A stretch of 64,000 nt of DNA from Gammaproteobacteria bacterium (GTDB lineage Bacteria > Pseudomonadota > Gammaproteobacteria > SZUA-229), in NCBI GenBank assembly GCA_016744065.1, contig JADGFA010000007.1, positions 1-64,000 on the forward strand, in the 5' to 3' direction. Below the pieces are notes generated by a model. That model was not told the origin of the DNA. It made no database searches and was given only the letters and a program-made list of their open reading frames with translations. The stretch's first letter is position 1. Every line of letters starts with the position of its first letter. Below, piece by piece: positions 7,445-18,247 of this stretch. The position numbers and the translations under genes were made by a program.

Positions 7445-10399
7445 CTAAACAGGTTTATCTAAACTAATCTTTTTTTCAAAAATATGCTGCCATATTTCTT
7501 TTACATTATCCCTCAACGACTTCATCGCTGAGCTTTCTATCAAAGACGATAACTGCTGTAATGCACGTTGATGATTACAGGTTCGATAGTCTCTGTAGGC
7601 ATCATATAAACATTGTGCCTGATCTGCAGTTAACAGATCACACTCTGTCAACTGCATTAATATTTTTCCTGTCGCCGTATTTTCCGTGAGCTGCCCATAT
7701 TTAGACGCACAATACAAAACACCAAACTGCGCAATAAACTCTATATCAACCAGGCCACCCACATCCTGTTTTATATGGAACTGCCCCGCATCATGCTTTG
7801 TGCCTAAAGCGTCACGCATCTTTTCACGCATTTCCACTACATCGGCTACCAGTACTCTCGTCTCCCTCTGGCGCGTCAGGATTGAACGACGAATTCTAGC
7901 AAATTCTGCCGCTAAATGTTTGCCTGAACATAATATTCTGGCACGAATTAACGCCTGATGCTCCCATGTCCACGCTTTTTCATGCTGATACAGATCATAT
8001 GCCTGCAAACTACTCACTAACATGCCCGCATTCCCATCTGGTCGCAGACGCATATCTATTTCATATAAGCGCCCATTAGCCGTTTGCAGGCTGAGTAAGT
8101 GTATTACTCGCTGGGCCTGTCGTGCAAAAAAACTGGCATTATCAAGCGTACGTTTTCCATCTGTCTGTTGCTGTGTCCCCTGACTATCGTGCAGGAAAAC
8201 CAGATCCAGGTCAGAGCTGTAACTTAGCTCCCGCCCCCCCATCTTGCCATATGCCACCACGGCCATTGTTGGCAGGTATAATTCACCCTCCACTAAACAT
8301 GTAGCCTGACCATGCTTGGCAAGCATCCAGTCATGAGCTAACTGCATAACTCTATCCAACAAGACTTCTGCAATATTCGTTAACTGCTCACTCACTTCAA
8401 ACACATCAAGCACACCAGCAATATCCATTGCCGCTATTTTCAGTACCTGAGCCTGCTTAAATTTTCTCAGGCTTTCAATTTGTTGCTCTTCATCGTCATT
8501 GACCCTATGTAACAGGCTATCTAATTCCTGTTTTAATTTTAAACGGGTTGGGATCTGATATAAATTTCGCGGATCAAGTAATTCATCTAACAACACCGGG
8601 TATCGGCTAAGTAATTGTGCAAGCCACGGACTTGCGGCAAATAGAATAATCAGTTGATTTAATGCTTTGGGGTATTCATTTAACAATGAAAGATAAACAC
8701 TTCGCCTTAAAATTGTTTGCAGCAAATTTAACAATCTTTTTAATACTTCCGCAGGATCCGTCTGCTCAATTAAAAAGACCAGTAATTTAGGCATTAATGT
8801 ATCCAGACGTTGTCGCCCGGTAGCTGTCATTGTTTTAAGCTGTGAAGATTGCTTAAACTGATCAAGCAACCTGTATACTGCCTTTGCATCTGACATACCT
8901 GAATTTTCAAATATGTTTACCGCCTCTTCTTCATCATATTGATGCAGCCAGATAGAGCGAATGGAAATTTTTTCCTGTTCAGAATTATTCACAGGGACAT
9001 CTACGGAGGTATCTTCTGAATCATTTAACAATAGAACAAACGATGCATGAACAGACTGTCGATGTTTTTCACAGTCACTGAATAAACCTTCCCAGGATTC
9101 ATAGCCCATTGCCAGTGCCATACTTGCCTGTTGTACCGGATCATCCGGTAACAAATGCGTTTGTGCATCCGCGTACATTTGCAAACGATTTTCAAGGCGA
9201 CGTAAAAAATCATAACTGACTGCCAGAGAACTGGTTTCCTTATAATTTAAATACTTTTTTTCTGTTAACACCTTAAGCACATCAAGAATGCCACGAACCT
9301 GCAAGTCAGGATCACTGCCCCCCCGCAACAACTGGAATGTCTGACCAATAAATTCAATCTCCCGTATTCCCCCGGAACCTAATTTAATATTATTCAAATT
9401 ACCTTTACGACGAATTTCAGCATCGATCATGGCTTTCATATCACGAATAGATTCAAACGCACCAAAATCAAGATAACGCCTGTATATAAAAGGTTTAAGC
9501 ATATCCATTACTGCTTTTCCTTCACGCCGATCACCACCAATAATCCGCGCTTTAATCATTGCGTACCTTTCCCAGTCACGCCCCTGCGTCTGATAATACT
9601 GTTCCAGGGCAGCCTGGCTCATCACCAGCGGCCCACTATCACCATAAGGCCTTAAACGCATATCGACCCGAAACACAAAACCATCTCCCGTTACATCATT
9701 TAAGGCCTTAATAAACCGCTGACCTAAACGAATGAAAAACTGGCTATTAGCCAAAACTTTTACCCGAGAGCGTGAACCGGATATTTCACCCTCTTCTTCA
9801 AAACAAAAAATTAAATCAATATCAGAAGAAAAATTAAGCTCATACCCCCCCAGCTTCCCCATACCTAATACAACCAGACGCTGTTGCTCACCCTGGGAGT
9901 TAAACGGTACACCTAACTGCTTGCACTGGTCCTGATAGAGCCTCTCCAGTGTTATATCAACACAACATTCGGCAAGGTTCGTCAAATCACTCAAGGTCTC
10001 TGTTGTATCTGCTTTATTTGCCAGATCACGCCATGCGATACGCATCATTTGTTGCGCCCGGAATAAACGCAGCTGCTTCATTAATACAACATCGTTTATT
10101 ACTGCCCCTTCTTGCAGCCTGGACATTAACTGTTGTTGGTAATCCTTAAGTGAAAAACTCAGTTCAAAAGCATTATCCTGCATTAGCTCAAACCAGAGTT
10201 GTGGATTGCGCGTCATTGTTGTTGCAATGAATTCACTACAGGCCCAGATTTTTCCAAGAAGAGAAGCTTCTACATCGATGCGTGGATTTTGATTTATTGA
10301 TTCACATGCAAGCACCCAGTCATGCCAGTGTCGACTGACACGCTCATGCAGAAGGTCTGGGATAAAATTTAAAAGAGACTGATCTACGTTTACTGTCAC
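7445..10399 (-). CDS. glnE: Bifunctional glutamine synthetase adenylyltransferase/deadenylase
   Basis: A 984-residue protein, about the family length (E. coli 946). It has two nucleotidyltransferase domains in tandem. The N-terminal domain (deadenylylation) has LGMGKLGGYELNFSSDIDLI near residues 173-192. The C-terminal one (adenylylation) has AYGKMGGRELSYSSDLDLVF near 714-733. Both keep the paired aspartates that bind metal. Helical GlnD_UR_UTase-type domains follow each, for example GGIREIEFIGQTFQLL and GGLVDIEFIAQFGVLY. GlnE switches glutamine synthetase activity in response to PII, so this gene is the nitrogen-control element of the window. It is complete, with ilvE directly downstream. 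Confidence 0.96.
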   Translation of the reverse strand: MTVNVDQSLLNFIPDLLHERVSRHWHDWVLACESINQNPRIDVEASLLGKIWACSEFIATTMTRNPQLWFELMQDNAFELSFSLKDYQQQLMSRLQEGAVINDVVLMKQLRLFRAQQMMRIAWRDLANKADTTETLSDLTNLAECCVDITLERLYQDQCKQLGVPFNSQGEQQRLVVLGMGKLGGYELNFSSDIDLIFCFEEEGEISGSRSRVKVLANSQFFIRLGQRFIKALNDVTGDGFVFRVDMRLRPYGDSGPLVMSQAALEQYYQTQGRDWERYAMIKARIIGGDRREGKAVMDMLKPFIYRRYLDFGAFESIRDMKAMIDAEIRRKGNLNNIKLGSGGIREIEFIGQTFQLLRGGSDPDLQVRGILDVLKVLTEKKYLNYKETSSLAVSYDFLRRLENRLQMYADAQTHLLPDDPVQQASMALAMGYESWEGLFSDCEKHRQSVHASFVLLLNDSEDTSVDVPVNNSEQEKISIRSIWLHQYDEEEAVNIFENSGMSDAKAVYRLLDQFKQSSQLKTMTATGRQRLDTLMPKLLVFLIEQTDPAEVLKRLLNLLQTILRRSVYLSLLNEYPKALNQLIILFAASPWLAQLLSRYPVLLDELLDPRNLYQIPTRLKLKQELDSLLHRVNDDEEQQIESLRKFKQAQVLKIAAMDIAGVLDVFEVSEQLTNIAEVLLDRVMQLAHDWMLAKHGQATCLVEGELYLPTMAVVAYGKMGGRELSYSSDLDLVFLHDSQGTQQQTDGKRTLDNASFFARQAQRVIHLLSLQTANGRLYEIDMRLRPDGNAGMLVSSLQAYDLYQHEKAWTWEHQALIRARILCSGKHLAAEFARIRRSILTRQRETRVLVADVVEMREKMRDALGTKHDAGQFHIKQDVGGLVDIEFIAQFGVLYCASKYGQLTENTATGKILMQLTECDLLTADQAQCLYDAYRDYRTCNHQRALQQLSSLIESSAMKSLRDNVKEIWQHIFEKKISLDKPV

Positions 10400-10514
10400 A
10401 TGTTTATTCCAAAGTTAAACAATATTAATTCACAAAATGCAAAACGGGAAGCAAAGCTCCCCGAAATACACCCTCAATAAAACTGAGAGTAAAATACTGA
10501 CATAAAACTATCAC

Positions 10515-11306
10515 TTACCGCATGCGTTTTGCTTTCACTAACATCTCATAGGCATGCTTTATATCATAAACAATATCATGCGCTTCAATAACTTCCACAT
10601 CAGTTGCCCCTCTGGCAGCTAATTTATCAGGATGAAATTTACTCATCATTCTACGATAAGCCTGCTTAACCTGACTCTGATTTGCCCAACGATTAAGACC
10701 TAGCATTTTATAAGCATCTGTGAGACTGAACGCTTTTTTAGGTGCACTTGCCAATGGCTGATTAGCCACTTTTTTTTCTGCCCTTACACGACGTTCGATA
10801 CGAGTATAAATTGATTCTGATACATCAAGGCGTTTGCACATGCGTTTAATTAATTTACTTTCCTGCTCATTCAGGCTTGCATCTGCGTAGGCCATTTTTA
10901 ACTGTATTTCGATAAAAATTTGCACCACACTTACACGATGACTACACTGACGCTTGAAACGCCACAACAATGTTTCTAAAGCGAAGTTCTCGTGCTTGCC
11001 TTCATTAAACAGGCGTATAGCCAGTTGTCTTTGCTCTGAGGTTAATTTCAGGTGATCCATAACCTGCGTTGCCAGCTCAATTTCTACACCTTTTACTCGG
11101 CCATCACATTTTGCGGTATGCCCCATCGCTGCAAAACTGGCAATAAAAAAAGCCCCCTGCACCTTGCCTTCATAGCCACTGTCTACAAGTCGTTCCTGAC
11201 TGGTTTGCCACCAACGGGCTAATGGGTCTCTAAAAAGACGTTCTGGTAATACTTCTGAACTAATTGAGCGGAATGTCTGGGTAACTACATCAGCTAAACG
11301 TGGCAA
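10515..11306 (-). CDS. DjlA-like TerB/J-domain co-chaperone
   Basis: A 263-residue protein with an N-terminal TerB-like helical domain (roughly residues 45-160, including AAMGHTAKCDGRV and EQESKLIKRMCKRL). It ends in a J-domain from about residue 194, with the HPD tripeptide in KFHPDKLAARG near 224. J-domains stimulate DnaK ATPase. E. coli DjlA has the same domain order but is anchored by an N-terminal membrane helix, and I see no such helix here, so this version is probably cytoplasmic or peripheral. It stands alone between glnE and the CheZ-like gene. Confidence 0.85.
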   Translation of the reverse strand: MPRLADVVTQTFRSISSEVLPERLFRDPLARWWQTSQERLVDSGYEGKVQGAFFIASFAAMGHTAKCDGRVKGVEIELATQVMDHLKLTSEQRQLAIRLFNEGKHENFALETLLWRFKRQCSHRVSVVQIFIEIQLKMAYADASLNEQESKLIKRMCKRLDVSESIYTRIERRVRAEKKVANQPLASAPKKAFSLTDAYKMLGLNRWANQSQVKQAYRRMMSKFHPDKLAARGATDVEVIEAHDIVYDIKHAYEMLVKAKRMR

Positions 11307-11444
11307 TGTCTTATCCTGCTTTAATCATTTTATTGTAATAGACAATAGCCTAACAAAAAACAAAGGTAAAGGAAAAAGTGAATAAAAATAGGCATTTAGG
11401 TGATTTAGTTAATAATTAACACTAAAAACACCCCCTAAGCACAA

Positions 11445-12011
11445 TCAAAACAATTCAATTGCATCATCTGAAGTTGCAACCTGGTGCATTTTTTCCAGCA
11501 CCTCCATCATATCCTCTCCATTGAGTATTGCATCAAACAACACCCGCTCCTTTTCCATGGTATAACGGCTACGAATCAATTCCTGTAATGTTCCCCACTC
11601 ATTAGGTGAATACAATTTTGCCGGATCACTTACCAGATCACCCAGCTTTGACAGGCTATTTACAACGTGGTCCATTCTTTGCACCAGGGTGTCATAAAAC
11701 TGAAATGCGATAATAGCCTGCTGCATTTTACCTGCGACCTGCTGGCAGTTATCAACCACCACTTGTTGATCACTCTCATCTACATTGTATTTTTCAAATA
11801 AATCAGTCGTACTTTGTTCGATAGCTTTGATACTACCCGCCATACTTGTGAATGAGTCAGTTAAAGTATTAACAGAATTGGAACCGTCTTTTAATGAGAA
11901 TTCGACCTGTGCCGCAGCCAGTTTAAGCATGAGCACCGTCTCCTTTACCTGACTCCAGTCAAGATCGGGACGACTTGCTGAGGATGTGTGATGCACTTTT
12001 TTATCTTCCAT
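11445..12011 (-). CDS. CheZ-like helical protein of unknown function
   Basis: A 188-residue, almost entirely helical soluble protein. The central part (residues ~75-125, QQVAGKMQQAIIAFQFYDTLVQRMDHVVNSL) resembles the four-helix bundle core of CheZ-type and related chemotaxis proteins (Q-D-x-x-x-Q-R pattern). The extreme C-terminus, DDAIELF, is an acidic-hydrophobic tail of the kind that docks to CheY-like receivers. No typical CheZ catalytic Gln-rich signature is certain, and no other che gene is adjacent, although a chemoreceptor lies about 3.5 kb upstream. I would call it a hypothetical protein with possible chemotaxis or receiver-binding role. Confidence 0.5.
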   Translation of the reverse strand: MEDKKVHHTSSASRPDLDWSQVKETVLMLKLAAAQVEFSLKDGSNSVNTLTDSFTSMAGSIKAIEQSTTDLFEKYNVDESDQQVVVDNCQQVAGKMQQAIIAFQFYDTLVQRMDHVVNSLSKLGDLVSDPAKLYSPNEWGTLQELIRSRYTMEKERVLFDAILNGEDMMEVLEKMHQVATSDDAIELF

Positions 12012-12162
12012 ACAGGTATCTAACCTTTAGTTATAAATTTTAAACCGAATAACTCGAGTGTAGTTCAAACTCATAACAACAGGGATAAATAATGTATAAA
12101 AAAACCACTTCAAATATACACAACCGCATATATAAATTTTAAAAATACCATATCAAATATTT

Positions 12163-13353
12163 CTAATAGGGCTTAACCATAGAGGCAGCCAGGCGTGCTC
12201 GACCACGCGCCTCATCAATAGAGTTACCACTGGAAACAGCAACCCCCATACGACGTTTTTCAAAAGCTTCCGGTTTACCAAACAGGCGCACTTCCGTTGA
12301 AGGCACACTCAACGCCTTCTCTACACCCTCATAAGAAATACCCTTAGCATTTTTACCGCCATAAATAACGGCACTAGCTCCTTCGCAGCGTAAACTGGTA
12401 TCCACCGGCAGGCCAAGTATCGCACGGGCATGTAATGCAAACTCAGATTGCCATTGCGTTATGATTGTCACCAACCCTGTATCATGAGGCCTCGGGCTAA
12501 CCTCACTAAAATAAACAGCATCACCTTTAACAAACAACTCAACACCAAACAATCCACAACCACCTAAAGCTGTTGTCACTTTTTCTGCAATCTCCCTGGA
12601 TTTCTCCAGTGCTATTTCCGACATAGGGTGAGGTTGCCAGCTTTCAACATAATCACCATTTTTTTGAATATGTCCTACCGGTGCACAAAAATGTGTTTCA
12701 ATTTCACCATCCACATTTACTGCTCTTACGGTTAGCTGGGTAATCTCATAATCAAACTCAACCACACCTTCAACAATAACCCGACCGTGTTTTACCCGCC
12801 CGCCATCCATTGCATACTGCCAGGCTGCCTGCACATCCTTTTCCGACTCCAGTCTGGACTGCCCTTTACCAGAGGAGGACATAACCGGTTTAATTATGCA
12901 GGGAAAACCTATTAATTTTGTCGCCTGTTTTAACTCTTCAAAATTATCTGCAAATACATAGGCGGACGTGTCCAGTTTTAAATCTTCCGCTGCCAGTCGG
13001 CGAATACCTTCACGATTCATTGTAAGCTGAGTTGCACGCGCCGTAGGTATCACTTCAGCCAGCCCCTCTTCTTCAATTACCGCTAACATATCCGTAGCAA
13101 TCGCCTCTATTTCCGGCACAATTAAATCGGGACGTTCTTTTTTAACCAGTGCTTTTAATGCATCACCATCGGTCATATCAATCACATAAGAACGATGCGC
13201 CACCTGCTGGCCCGGCGCATTTTCATAGCGATCAACTGCGATCACTTCAATGCCAAAACGCTGTAACTCAATAACAACTTCTTTGCCAAGTTCACCGGCA
13301 CCAAGCAGCATAACTTTTGTTGCCGACGAGGATAATGGGGTACCTATTTTCAT
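12163..13353 (-). CDS. purT: Formate-dependent GAR transformylase
   Basis: A 396-residue ATP-grasp enzyme of normal PurT length. It converts glycinamide ribonucleotide, formate and ATP to formyl-GAR in purine synthesis. The N-terminal [20 protein letters not shown] (residues 13-32) is the diagnostic start. Other PurT blocks are [26 protein letters not shown] (ATP-binding loop), [20 protein letters not shown] with the metal-binding acidic residues, and [12 protein letters not shown]. It is preceded by about 145 bases without a gene and followed by about 150 bases before the CheZ-like gene, so it is probably monocistronic. Confidence 0.96.
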   Translation of the reverse strand: MKIGTPLSSSATKVMLLGAGELGKEVVIELQRFGIEVIAVDRYENAPGQQVAHRSYVIDMTDGDALKALVKKERPDLIVPEIEAIATDMLAVIEEEGLAEVIPTARATQLTMNREGIRRLAAEDLKLDTSAYVFADNFEELKQATKLIGFPCIIKPVMSSSGKGQSRLESEKDVQAAWQYAMDGGRVKHGRVIVEGVVEFDYEITQLTVRAVNVDGEIETHFCAPVGHIQKNGDYVESWQPHPMSEIALEKSREIAEKVTTALGGCGLFGVELFVKGDAVYFSEVSPRPHDTGLVTIITQWQSEFALHARAILGLPVDTSLRCEGASAVIYGGKNAKGISYEGVEKALSVPSTEVRLFGKPEAFEKRRMGVAVSSGNSIDEARGRARLAASMVKPY

Positions 13354-13498
13354 TATGTTCCTTTGTTATGAATGAGGTTAATATCAAATCTTAAATTAAA
13401 AATCGTAAGCAAAAAGCCCTACTTAATTTAAAGTGCAGACTTTTGCTTTTAACTTCCACAACTAAATAACGTAAAGCCAGGCACTAACCAGAACAGGC

Positions 13499-15346
13499 CT
13501 ATTTTTCTAACTGACTAACATCTCGAACAGCTCCACGCGCAGCACTTGTTGTCATTGCAGCATATGCTTTCAATGCATCACTAACAACACGTTCACGGCC
13601 CAATGGCTTCCACGCATCTTTGCCTTTTGCATCCATCGCAACCCTGCGCTGTGTTAATTCATCATCTGTAATAATTAAATTAATAGTTCGACCAGGGATA
13701 TCAATAACTATTTTATCGCCTTCTTCAATCAGGCCAATTGCCCCACCTTCAGCCGCCTCTGGTGAAGCATGGCCAATCGATAACCCGGATGTTCCTCCAG
13801 AGAATCGTCCGTCTGTTAATAACGCGCAGGCTTTACCCAGACCTTTTGATTTAAGATAAGACGTTGGGTATAACATTTCCTGCATGCCTGGGCCGCCTTT
13901 GGGGCCTTCATAACGAATAATAACCACATCACCGGCAACCACTTTATCATCTAAAATAGCGACAACAGTATCATCCTGAGATTCGAAGATACGCGCCTTT
14001 CCAGTAAACGTTAAATTATCTTTATCCACTCCGGCAGTTTTAACAATACAACCCAGCTCGGCAATATTGCCAAATAGAACCGCAAGCCCCCCATCCAGTG
14101 AATACGCATTTGCCAGATTATGTATACACCCATTGACACGATCTATATCCAGTGGCCAAATTTTTTCCTGCGAGAAAGCCTGTTGCGTGGGCACATTACC
14201 CGGAGCGGCTGAAAATAGTTTTTTAGCATCTTCATCATCCGATACGGCAATATCCCACTTCGCAAGTGCATCAGCCATCGTTGCACTGTGCACAGTAGGT
14301 AATTCGGTATGCAAACAATCCGCACGATCCAGCTCACCCAGAATACCCATTACACCACCCGCACGATGAACATCTTCCATATGATATTTTTGTGTTGCCG
14401 GCGCGACTTTACAAAGATTAGGGACTTTCCGGGAAAGCCGATCAATATCATCCATAGTAAAGCCCACATCACCTTCCTGAGCTGCGGCTAATAAATGCAA
14501 TACCGTATTCGTCGAACCGCCCATTGCAATATCCAGACTCATGGCATTTTCAAAAGCTTTAAAATTTGCAATAGAACGAGGCAACATATCGTAATTATCA
14601 TTTTCATAATGATCTTTTGTTATTGCCACAATGCGTCGACCCGCTTCTAGAAAAAGCCCTTCACGATAAGCATGGGTTGCTAGCAATGAACCATTACCCG
14701 GTAAAGACAACCCCAGGGCTTCCGTTAAGCAGTTCATCGAATTAGCCGTAAACATACCTGAACAGGAACCACAGGTTGGGCAGGCTGAACGCTCCACCTG
14801 CGCTACGATGTCATCAGACTGACTATCATCAGCGGCCATCACCATGGCATCAACTAAATCCAGATGCACTTCTTCACCCAGCATTTCTGATTTACCCGAC
14901 TCCATTGGACCACCAGAAACAAAGATAACAGGAATATTTAAACGCATTGATGCCAGTAACATGCCCGGAGTAATCTTATCGCAGTTTGATATACAGACAA
15001 TGGCATCGGCACAATGCGCATTCACCATATACTCAACTGAATCGGCAATGATTTCCCGTGATGGTAAGGAGTACAGCATCCCTCCATGTCCCATCGCAAT
15101 ACCATCATCAACCGCAATCGTATTAAACTCCTTGGCAATACCACCGGCTTTTTCCACTTCACGGGCAACCAACTGCCCCATATCTTTTAAATGTACATGG
15201 CCAGGCACAAATTGAGTGAACGAATTAGCTATCGCTATAATCGGTTTTTCAAAATCACCATCTTTCATACCCGTGGCACGCCAAAGCGCACGGGCACCTG
15301 CCATATTACGACCATGGGTTGACGTTCGAGAGCGATAAACTGGCAT
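13499..15346 (-). CDS. ilvD: Dihydroxy-acid dehydratase
   Basis: Dihydroxy-acid dehydratase, an iron-sulfur enzyme of isoleucine, valine and pantothenate synthesis, 615 residues from the chosen start. The reading frame stays open upstream to 15460, but the extra 38 codons run straight through the intrinsic terminator at 15426-15457. The true start is the ATG at 15344-15346 ([18 protein letters not shown]), preceded by AAAGGT and matching known IlvD N-termini. Cluster-binding cysteines are seen in [10 protein letters not shown] (~118) and [18 protein letters not shown] (~184). The C-terminal [20 protein letters not shown] block is intact. It works with IlvE, encoded at 6479-7405. Confidence 0.95.
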   Translation of the reverse strand: MPVYRSRTSTHGRNMAGARALWRATGMKDGDFEKPIIAIANSFTQFVPGHVHLKDMGQLVAREVEKAGGIAKEFNTIAVDDGIAMGHGGMLYSLPSREIIADSVEYMVNAHCADAIVCISNCDKITPGMLLASMRLNIPVIFVSGGPMESGKSEMLGEEVHLDLVDAMVMAADDSQSDDIVAQVERSACPTCGSCSGMFTANSMNCLTEALGLSLPGNGSLLATHAYREGLFLEAGRRIVAITKDHYENDNYDMLPRSIANFKAFENAMSLDIAMGGSTNTVLHLLAAAQEGDVGFTMDDIDRLSRKVPNLCKVAPATQKYHMEDVHRAGGVMGILGELDRADCLHTELPTVHSATMADALAKWDIAVSDDEDAKKLFSAAPGNVPTQQAFSQEKIWPLDIDRVNGCIHNLANAYSLDGGLAVLFGNIAELGCIVKTAGVDKDNLTFTGKARIFESQDDTVVAILDDKVVAGDVVIIRYEGPKGGPGMQEMLYPTSYLKSKGLGKACALLTDGRFSGGTSGLSIGHASPEAAEGGAIGLIEEGDKIVIDIPGRTINLIITDDELTQRRVAMDAKGKDAWKPLGRERVVSDALKAYAAMTTSAARGAVRDVSQLEK

Positions 15347-15425
15347 TTTGAGACCTTTGTCTGTTTTTGAATATTGGCCAGTATTGTAAATGAATAAACC
15401 CCAGGCCATAAGTCCAAAATACAAA

Positions 15426-15457
15426 AAAAGCAGGCCCTCTATTGAGGGCCTGCTTTT
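15426..15457. terminator. Bidirectional intrinsic terminator
   Basis: A perfect 14-bp inverted repeat (AAAAGCAGGCCCTC / GAGGGCCTGCTTTT, loop TATT) with an A-run on one side and a T-run on the other. It lies 30 bases beyond the stop codon of the chemoreceptor gene and 80 bases before the ilvD start, so it closes the chemoreceptor transcript. It could act on either strand. Confidence 0.9.
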
Positions 15458-15486
15458 CATATAACTATTAATTAAATCCTTACTAA

Positions 15487-17133
15487 TTAAACCTTAAGTC
15501 GAGAAATCACATGCTTAAGCTCTTCAGCCACATTACGTAAGTTTTCCGATGTTTCTGCCATATGCTGCGCACCATCAGAAGCCACTTCAGCCCCCTGAGA
15601 AATACTCACAATACTCCGATTAATTTCTTCTGCTACCGCATTTTGCTCTTCAGCCGCACTGGCAATAAGTGTATTCATATCATTAATATTAGTCACTGAT
15701 GAGGTAATACTGGTTAACACCTCACCCGCTTTTGCTGCTGTATCCCGGGTAACATCTGCCTGTGAACGACTCTGGGTCATGGCCTCTACTGCCTGCTGTG
15801 CCCCACTTTGCAGTTTTTCAATCATATTTTGAATTTCTTCTGTTGATGTCTGAGTGCGCTGAGCCAGCACCCTGACCTCATCGGCCACTACAGCAAATCC
15901 CCGGCCTTGCTCTCCAGCTCTGGCAGCTTCAATTGCCGCATTAAGTGCCAGCAAATTAGTCTGCTCCGCAATGCCACGTATAACATCTAACACTGAACCT
16001 ATTTCGACCGAATCATTTTCCAGTGCATGAATCACATCTGCTGCTTTTTCTACCTGCTGCACTAATTTTGAAATAGCATTAATGGACTCATTAACAACGC
16101 TTTGTCCTGTATTTACTTCGTTATTTGCCTGATTAGCCGAATCAGCAGCAAGCTGTGCATTTTGTGAAACCTCATGCACTGTCGCAGTCATTTCATTCAT
16201 TGCAGTTGCAACCTGATCTGTCTCCATTCGCTGCTGCTGCATCGCCTGACTGGACTGCTCCGTATTATGCGCCATATCTTCCGCTGAAGTCGAAAGCTTA
16301 AAAACGGCCTGATTTATTTGATGAACGATATTACCAATGTCCTGCCTTAATGTTGCAGCACTACCCGCCACCTGGCCCAACTCATCATCAGAAGTAGCAA
16401 TAATTTCATGAGTAAAATCACCTGATGCCATTAATGATAGATCCTCAGCAACCTTCTGTGCTGGCATTACAATCACTTTTTTTACCATAATCAAAAGCAT
16501 CAAAAACCCTAACACAATAGAAATAAACAATAAGACAACGGTTAGTTTCATACCTGAAATAGCGTGGTGCTCAGCATCAGCTATACTTTTTTCAACATTT
16601 TTTGCTAATAATTTCGAGACAATAAATAGTATTTCAAAGGCTTTTTTATCGATGCCTTTCACTACATTATCACCTGCTGTATGTTCATAACCAGAACTAA
16701 CAAAAGCATCAAAGCCTTTTCGATACAATTGTAGAATACGTTGATGCTCCACTTTAAACTCACGTAACTGCTGCTCAATTTCTACACTATGAACATTTGA
16801 AATCAATAAATCTACCTCATGTTGCACATACTCATTTTTTTCTAAAAACTGTCCCCAATACTGCTTCCTATCAGTATCATCACTCCCTCTAAGCAACATA
16901 TTTTGCCACTCATGAACCTGAGCGCCAAAGCCCACATTTATTTCAACAAACTCTGCTTCAATTGTTAGCTCATGCTGCATTGCTGCCGATATTTCTTTTT
17001 CTACCATCCATCCACTATAAATCCCATATGCTGTTGCAGCTAAAATCAAAGATATGCCTAAGCCGGTAATTATCATTAATTTATAGAGAATGCTAGACCA
17101 TATATATTTTTTTATCACTTTTATCTCACCCAT
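15487..17133 (-). CDS. Methyl-accepting chemotaxis protein
   Basis: A 548-residue transmembrane chemoreceptor. TM1 is at about residues 13-34, a helical periplasmic sensor domain (4HB-like, ~38-190) follows, then TM2 at about 194-217. A HAMP-type segment ([23 protein letters not shown]) follows TM2. The signalling hairpin contains [21 protein letters not shown] and [18 protein letters not shown], the invariant tip that contacts CheA and CheW. Q/E-rich methylation helices flank the tip. There is no C-terminal NWETF pentapeptide. The ligand is unknown. It is transcribed alone and ends at the strong terminator just downstream. Confidence 0.95.
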   Translation of the reverse strand: MGEIKVIKKYIWSSILYKLMIITGLGISLILAATAYGIYSGWMVEKEISAAMQHELTIEAEFVEINVGFGAQVHEWQNMLLRGSDDTDRKQYWGQFLEKNEYVQHEVDLLISNVHSVEIEQQLREFKVEHQRILQLYRKGFDAFVSSGYEHTAGDNVVKGIDKKAFEILFIVSKLLAKNVEKSIADAEHHAISGMKLTVVLLFISIVLGFLMLLIMVKKVIVMPAQKVAEDLSLMASGDFTHEIIATSDDELGQVAGSAATLRQDIGNIVHQINQAVFKLSTSAEDMAHNTEQSSQAMQQQRMETDQVATAMNEMTATVHEVSQNAQLAADSANQANNEVNTGQSVVNESINAISKLVQQVEKAADVIHALENDSVEIGSVLDVIRGIAEQTNLLALNAAIEAARAGEQGRGFAVVADEVRVLAQRTQTSTEEIQNMIEKLQSGAQQAVEAMTQSRSQADVTRDTAAKAGEVLTSITSSVTNINDMNTLIASAAEEQNAVAEEINRSIVSISQGAEVASDGAQHMAETSENLRNVAEELKHVISRLKV

Positions 17134-17299
17134 AACTGACTTAAGGATATTAGCCCATTGCCAATACCCAAGAATTAACTATTGTTATAGCAAATTTTTC
17201 AGCAAAATAAAGATTTTTTCAGTAGCTATATCTAGTCATACCATGCTTTTTGATTGATTTTTTAAATGACTTTAACGTAAATTCAGCTACAATCACCCC

Positions 17300-18247
17300 A
17301 TGACACTTACAGAACTAAAATACATCGTAGCCGTTGCTCAGCATAAGCACTTTGGCCGTGCAGCTAAATCCTGCTTTGTCAGCCAGCCCACCTTAAGCCT
17401 TGGCATTAAGAAACTCGAAGAAGAATTAGAGCTGAGTATTTTTGAACGTGAAGCCCGTAATGAATTACGCATTACCGAACAGGGCGAACAAATTATTGAA
17501 CAGGCACAGAAAATACTTGATCAGGCTGCGCACCTGAAAACACTGGCTCAAACTTATCAGGACCCATTGGCCGCTTCCCTACGACTAGGCGCCATATATA
17601 CTATTGCTCCCTATTTATTACCTGAACTAATCCCCCACCTGCACAAACGTGCACCGCAAATGCAACTGCGTCTGGAAGAAAATTTTACCGCTGTTCTTTC
17701 AGAACAGTTAAAACAGGGCAGACTGGATGTCATTCTTATTGCTCTGCCTTTCAACGAAGCGGGCATCGTCACCCAGGCTGTTTATGATGAACCCTTTGAA
17801 GTCGTTATACCCGCAGACCATCACTGGAAAAATCATCCACAAATAAAAGCCAATGAACTGGCCAAAGAGAGCCTGTTATTACTCGGGCCAGGGCATTGTT
17901 TTCGAGACCAGGTACTACAGGCCTGCCCGGACTGCAGTTCATCCAGTAACCTGCAGGAAAGTCTGGCAGGAGGTTCGCTGGAAACAATAAGCCATATGGT
18001 GGCCAGTGGTACAGGTATTACCGTTCTTCCTTCCAGTTCAAAGCCAAAAGCAACAAACAACCCACTTATAAAAATGATTCCCTTTATTAAACCAGCACCA
18101 CAACGTCGTGTTGCCCTGGCCTGGCGCAAAGGCTTTACTCGACCAGAAGCAATTGAAGTGTTACGTCAGGAAATTTTAAAATGCTCTCTTAGTGGTGTAA
18201 GCATGCTAACAGAAGAACTCCCTCACCCACATAAAAGTCGCCCGTGA
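17300..18247 (+). CDS. oxyR: Hydrogen peroxide-sensing LysR-type regulator
   Basis: A 315-residue LysR-family activator. The N-terminal winged helix is TELKYIVAVAQHKHFGRAAKSCFVSQPTLS. The regulatory domain carries the redox pair in GPGHCFRDQVLQACPDC, at C200 and C209 here, equivalent to the C199/C208 that form the disulfide in E. coli OxyR. A further C212 is present. This identifies the subgroup firmly. It should control catalase, peroxiredoxin and similar genes elsewhere. Its stop codon overlaps the GTG start of argE by four bases (GTGA), so argE translation is probably coupled to it. Confidence 0.93.
   Translation: MTLTELKYIVAVAQHKHFGRAAKSCFVSQPTLSLGIKKLEEELELSIFEREARNELRITEQGEQIIEQAQKILDQAAHLKTLAQTYQDPLAASLRLGAIYTIAPYLLPELIPHLHKRAPQMQLRLEENFTAVLSEQLKQGRLDVILIALPFNEAGIVTQAVYDEPFEVVIPADHHWKNHPQIKANELAKESLLLLGPGHCFRDQVLQACPDCSSSSNLQESLAGGSLETISHMVASGTGITVLPSSSKPKATNNPLIKMIPFIKPAPQRRVALAWRKGFTRPEAIEVLRQEILKCSLSGVSMLTEELPHPHKSRP

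Noticed and set aside
15347-15460. Upstream extension of ilvD by 38 codons
   Set aside because: The added codons translate an intrinsic terminator hairpin and have no family resemblance. The ATG at 15344-15346 has a good ribosome-binding site and matches known IlvD starts.
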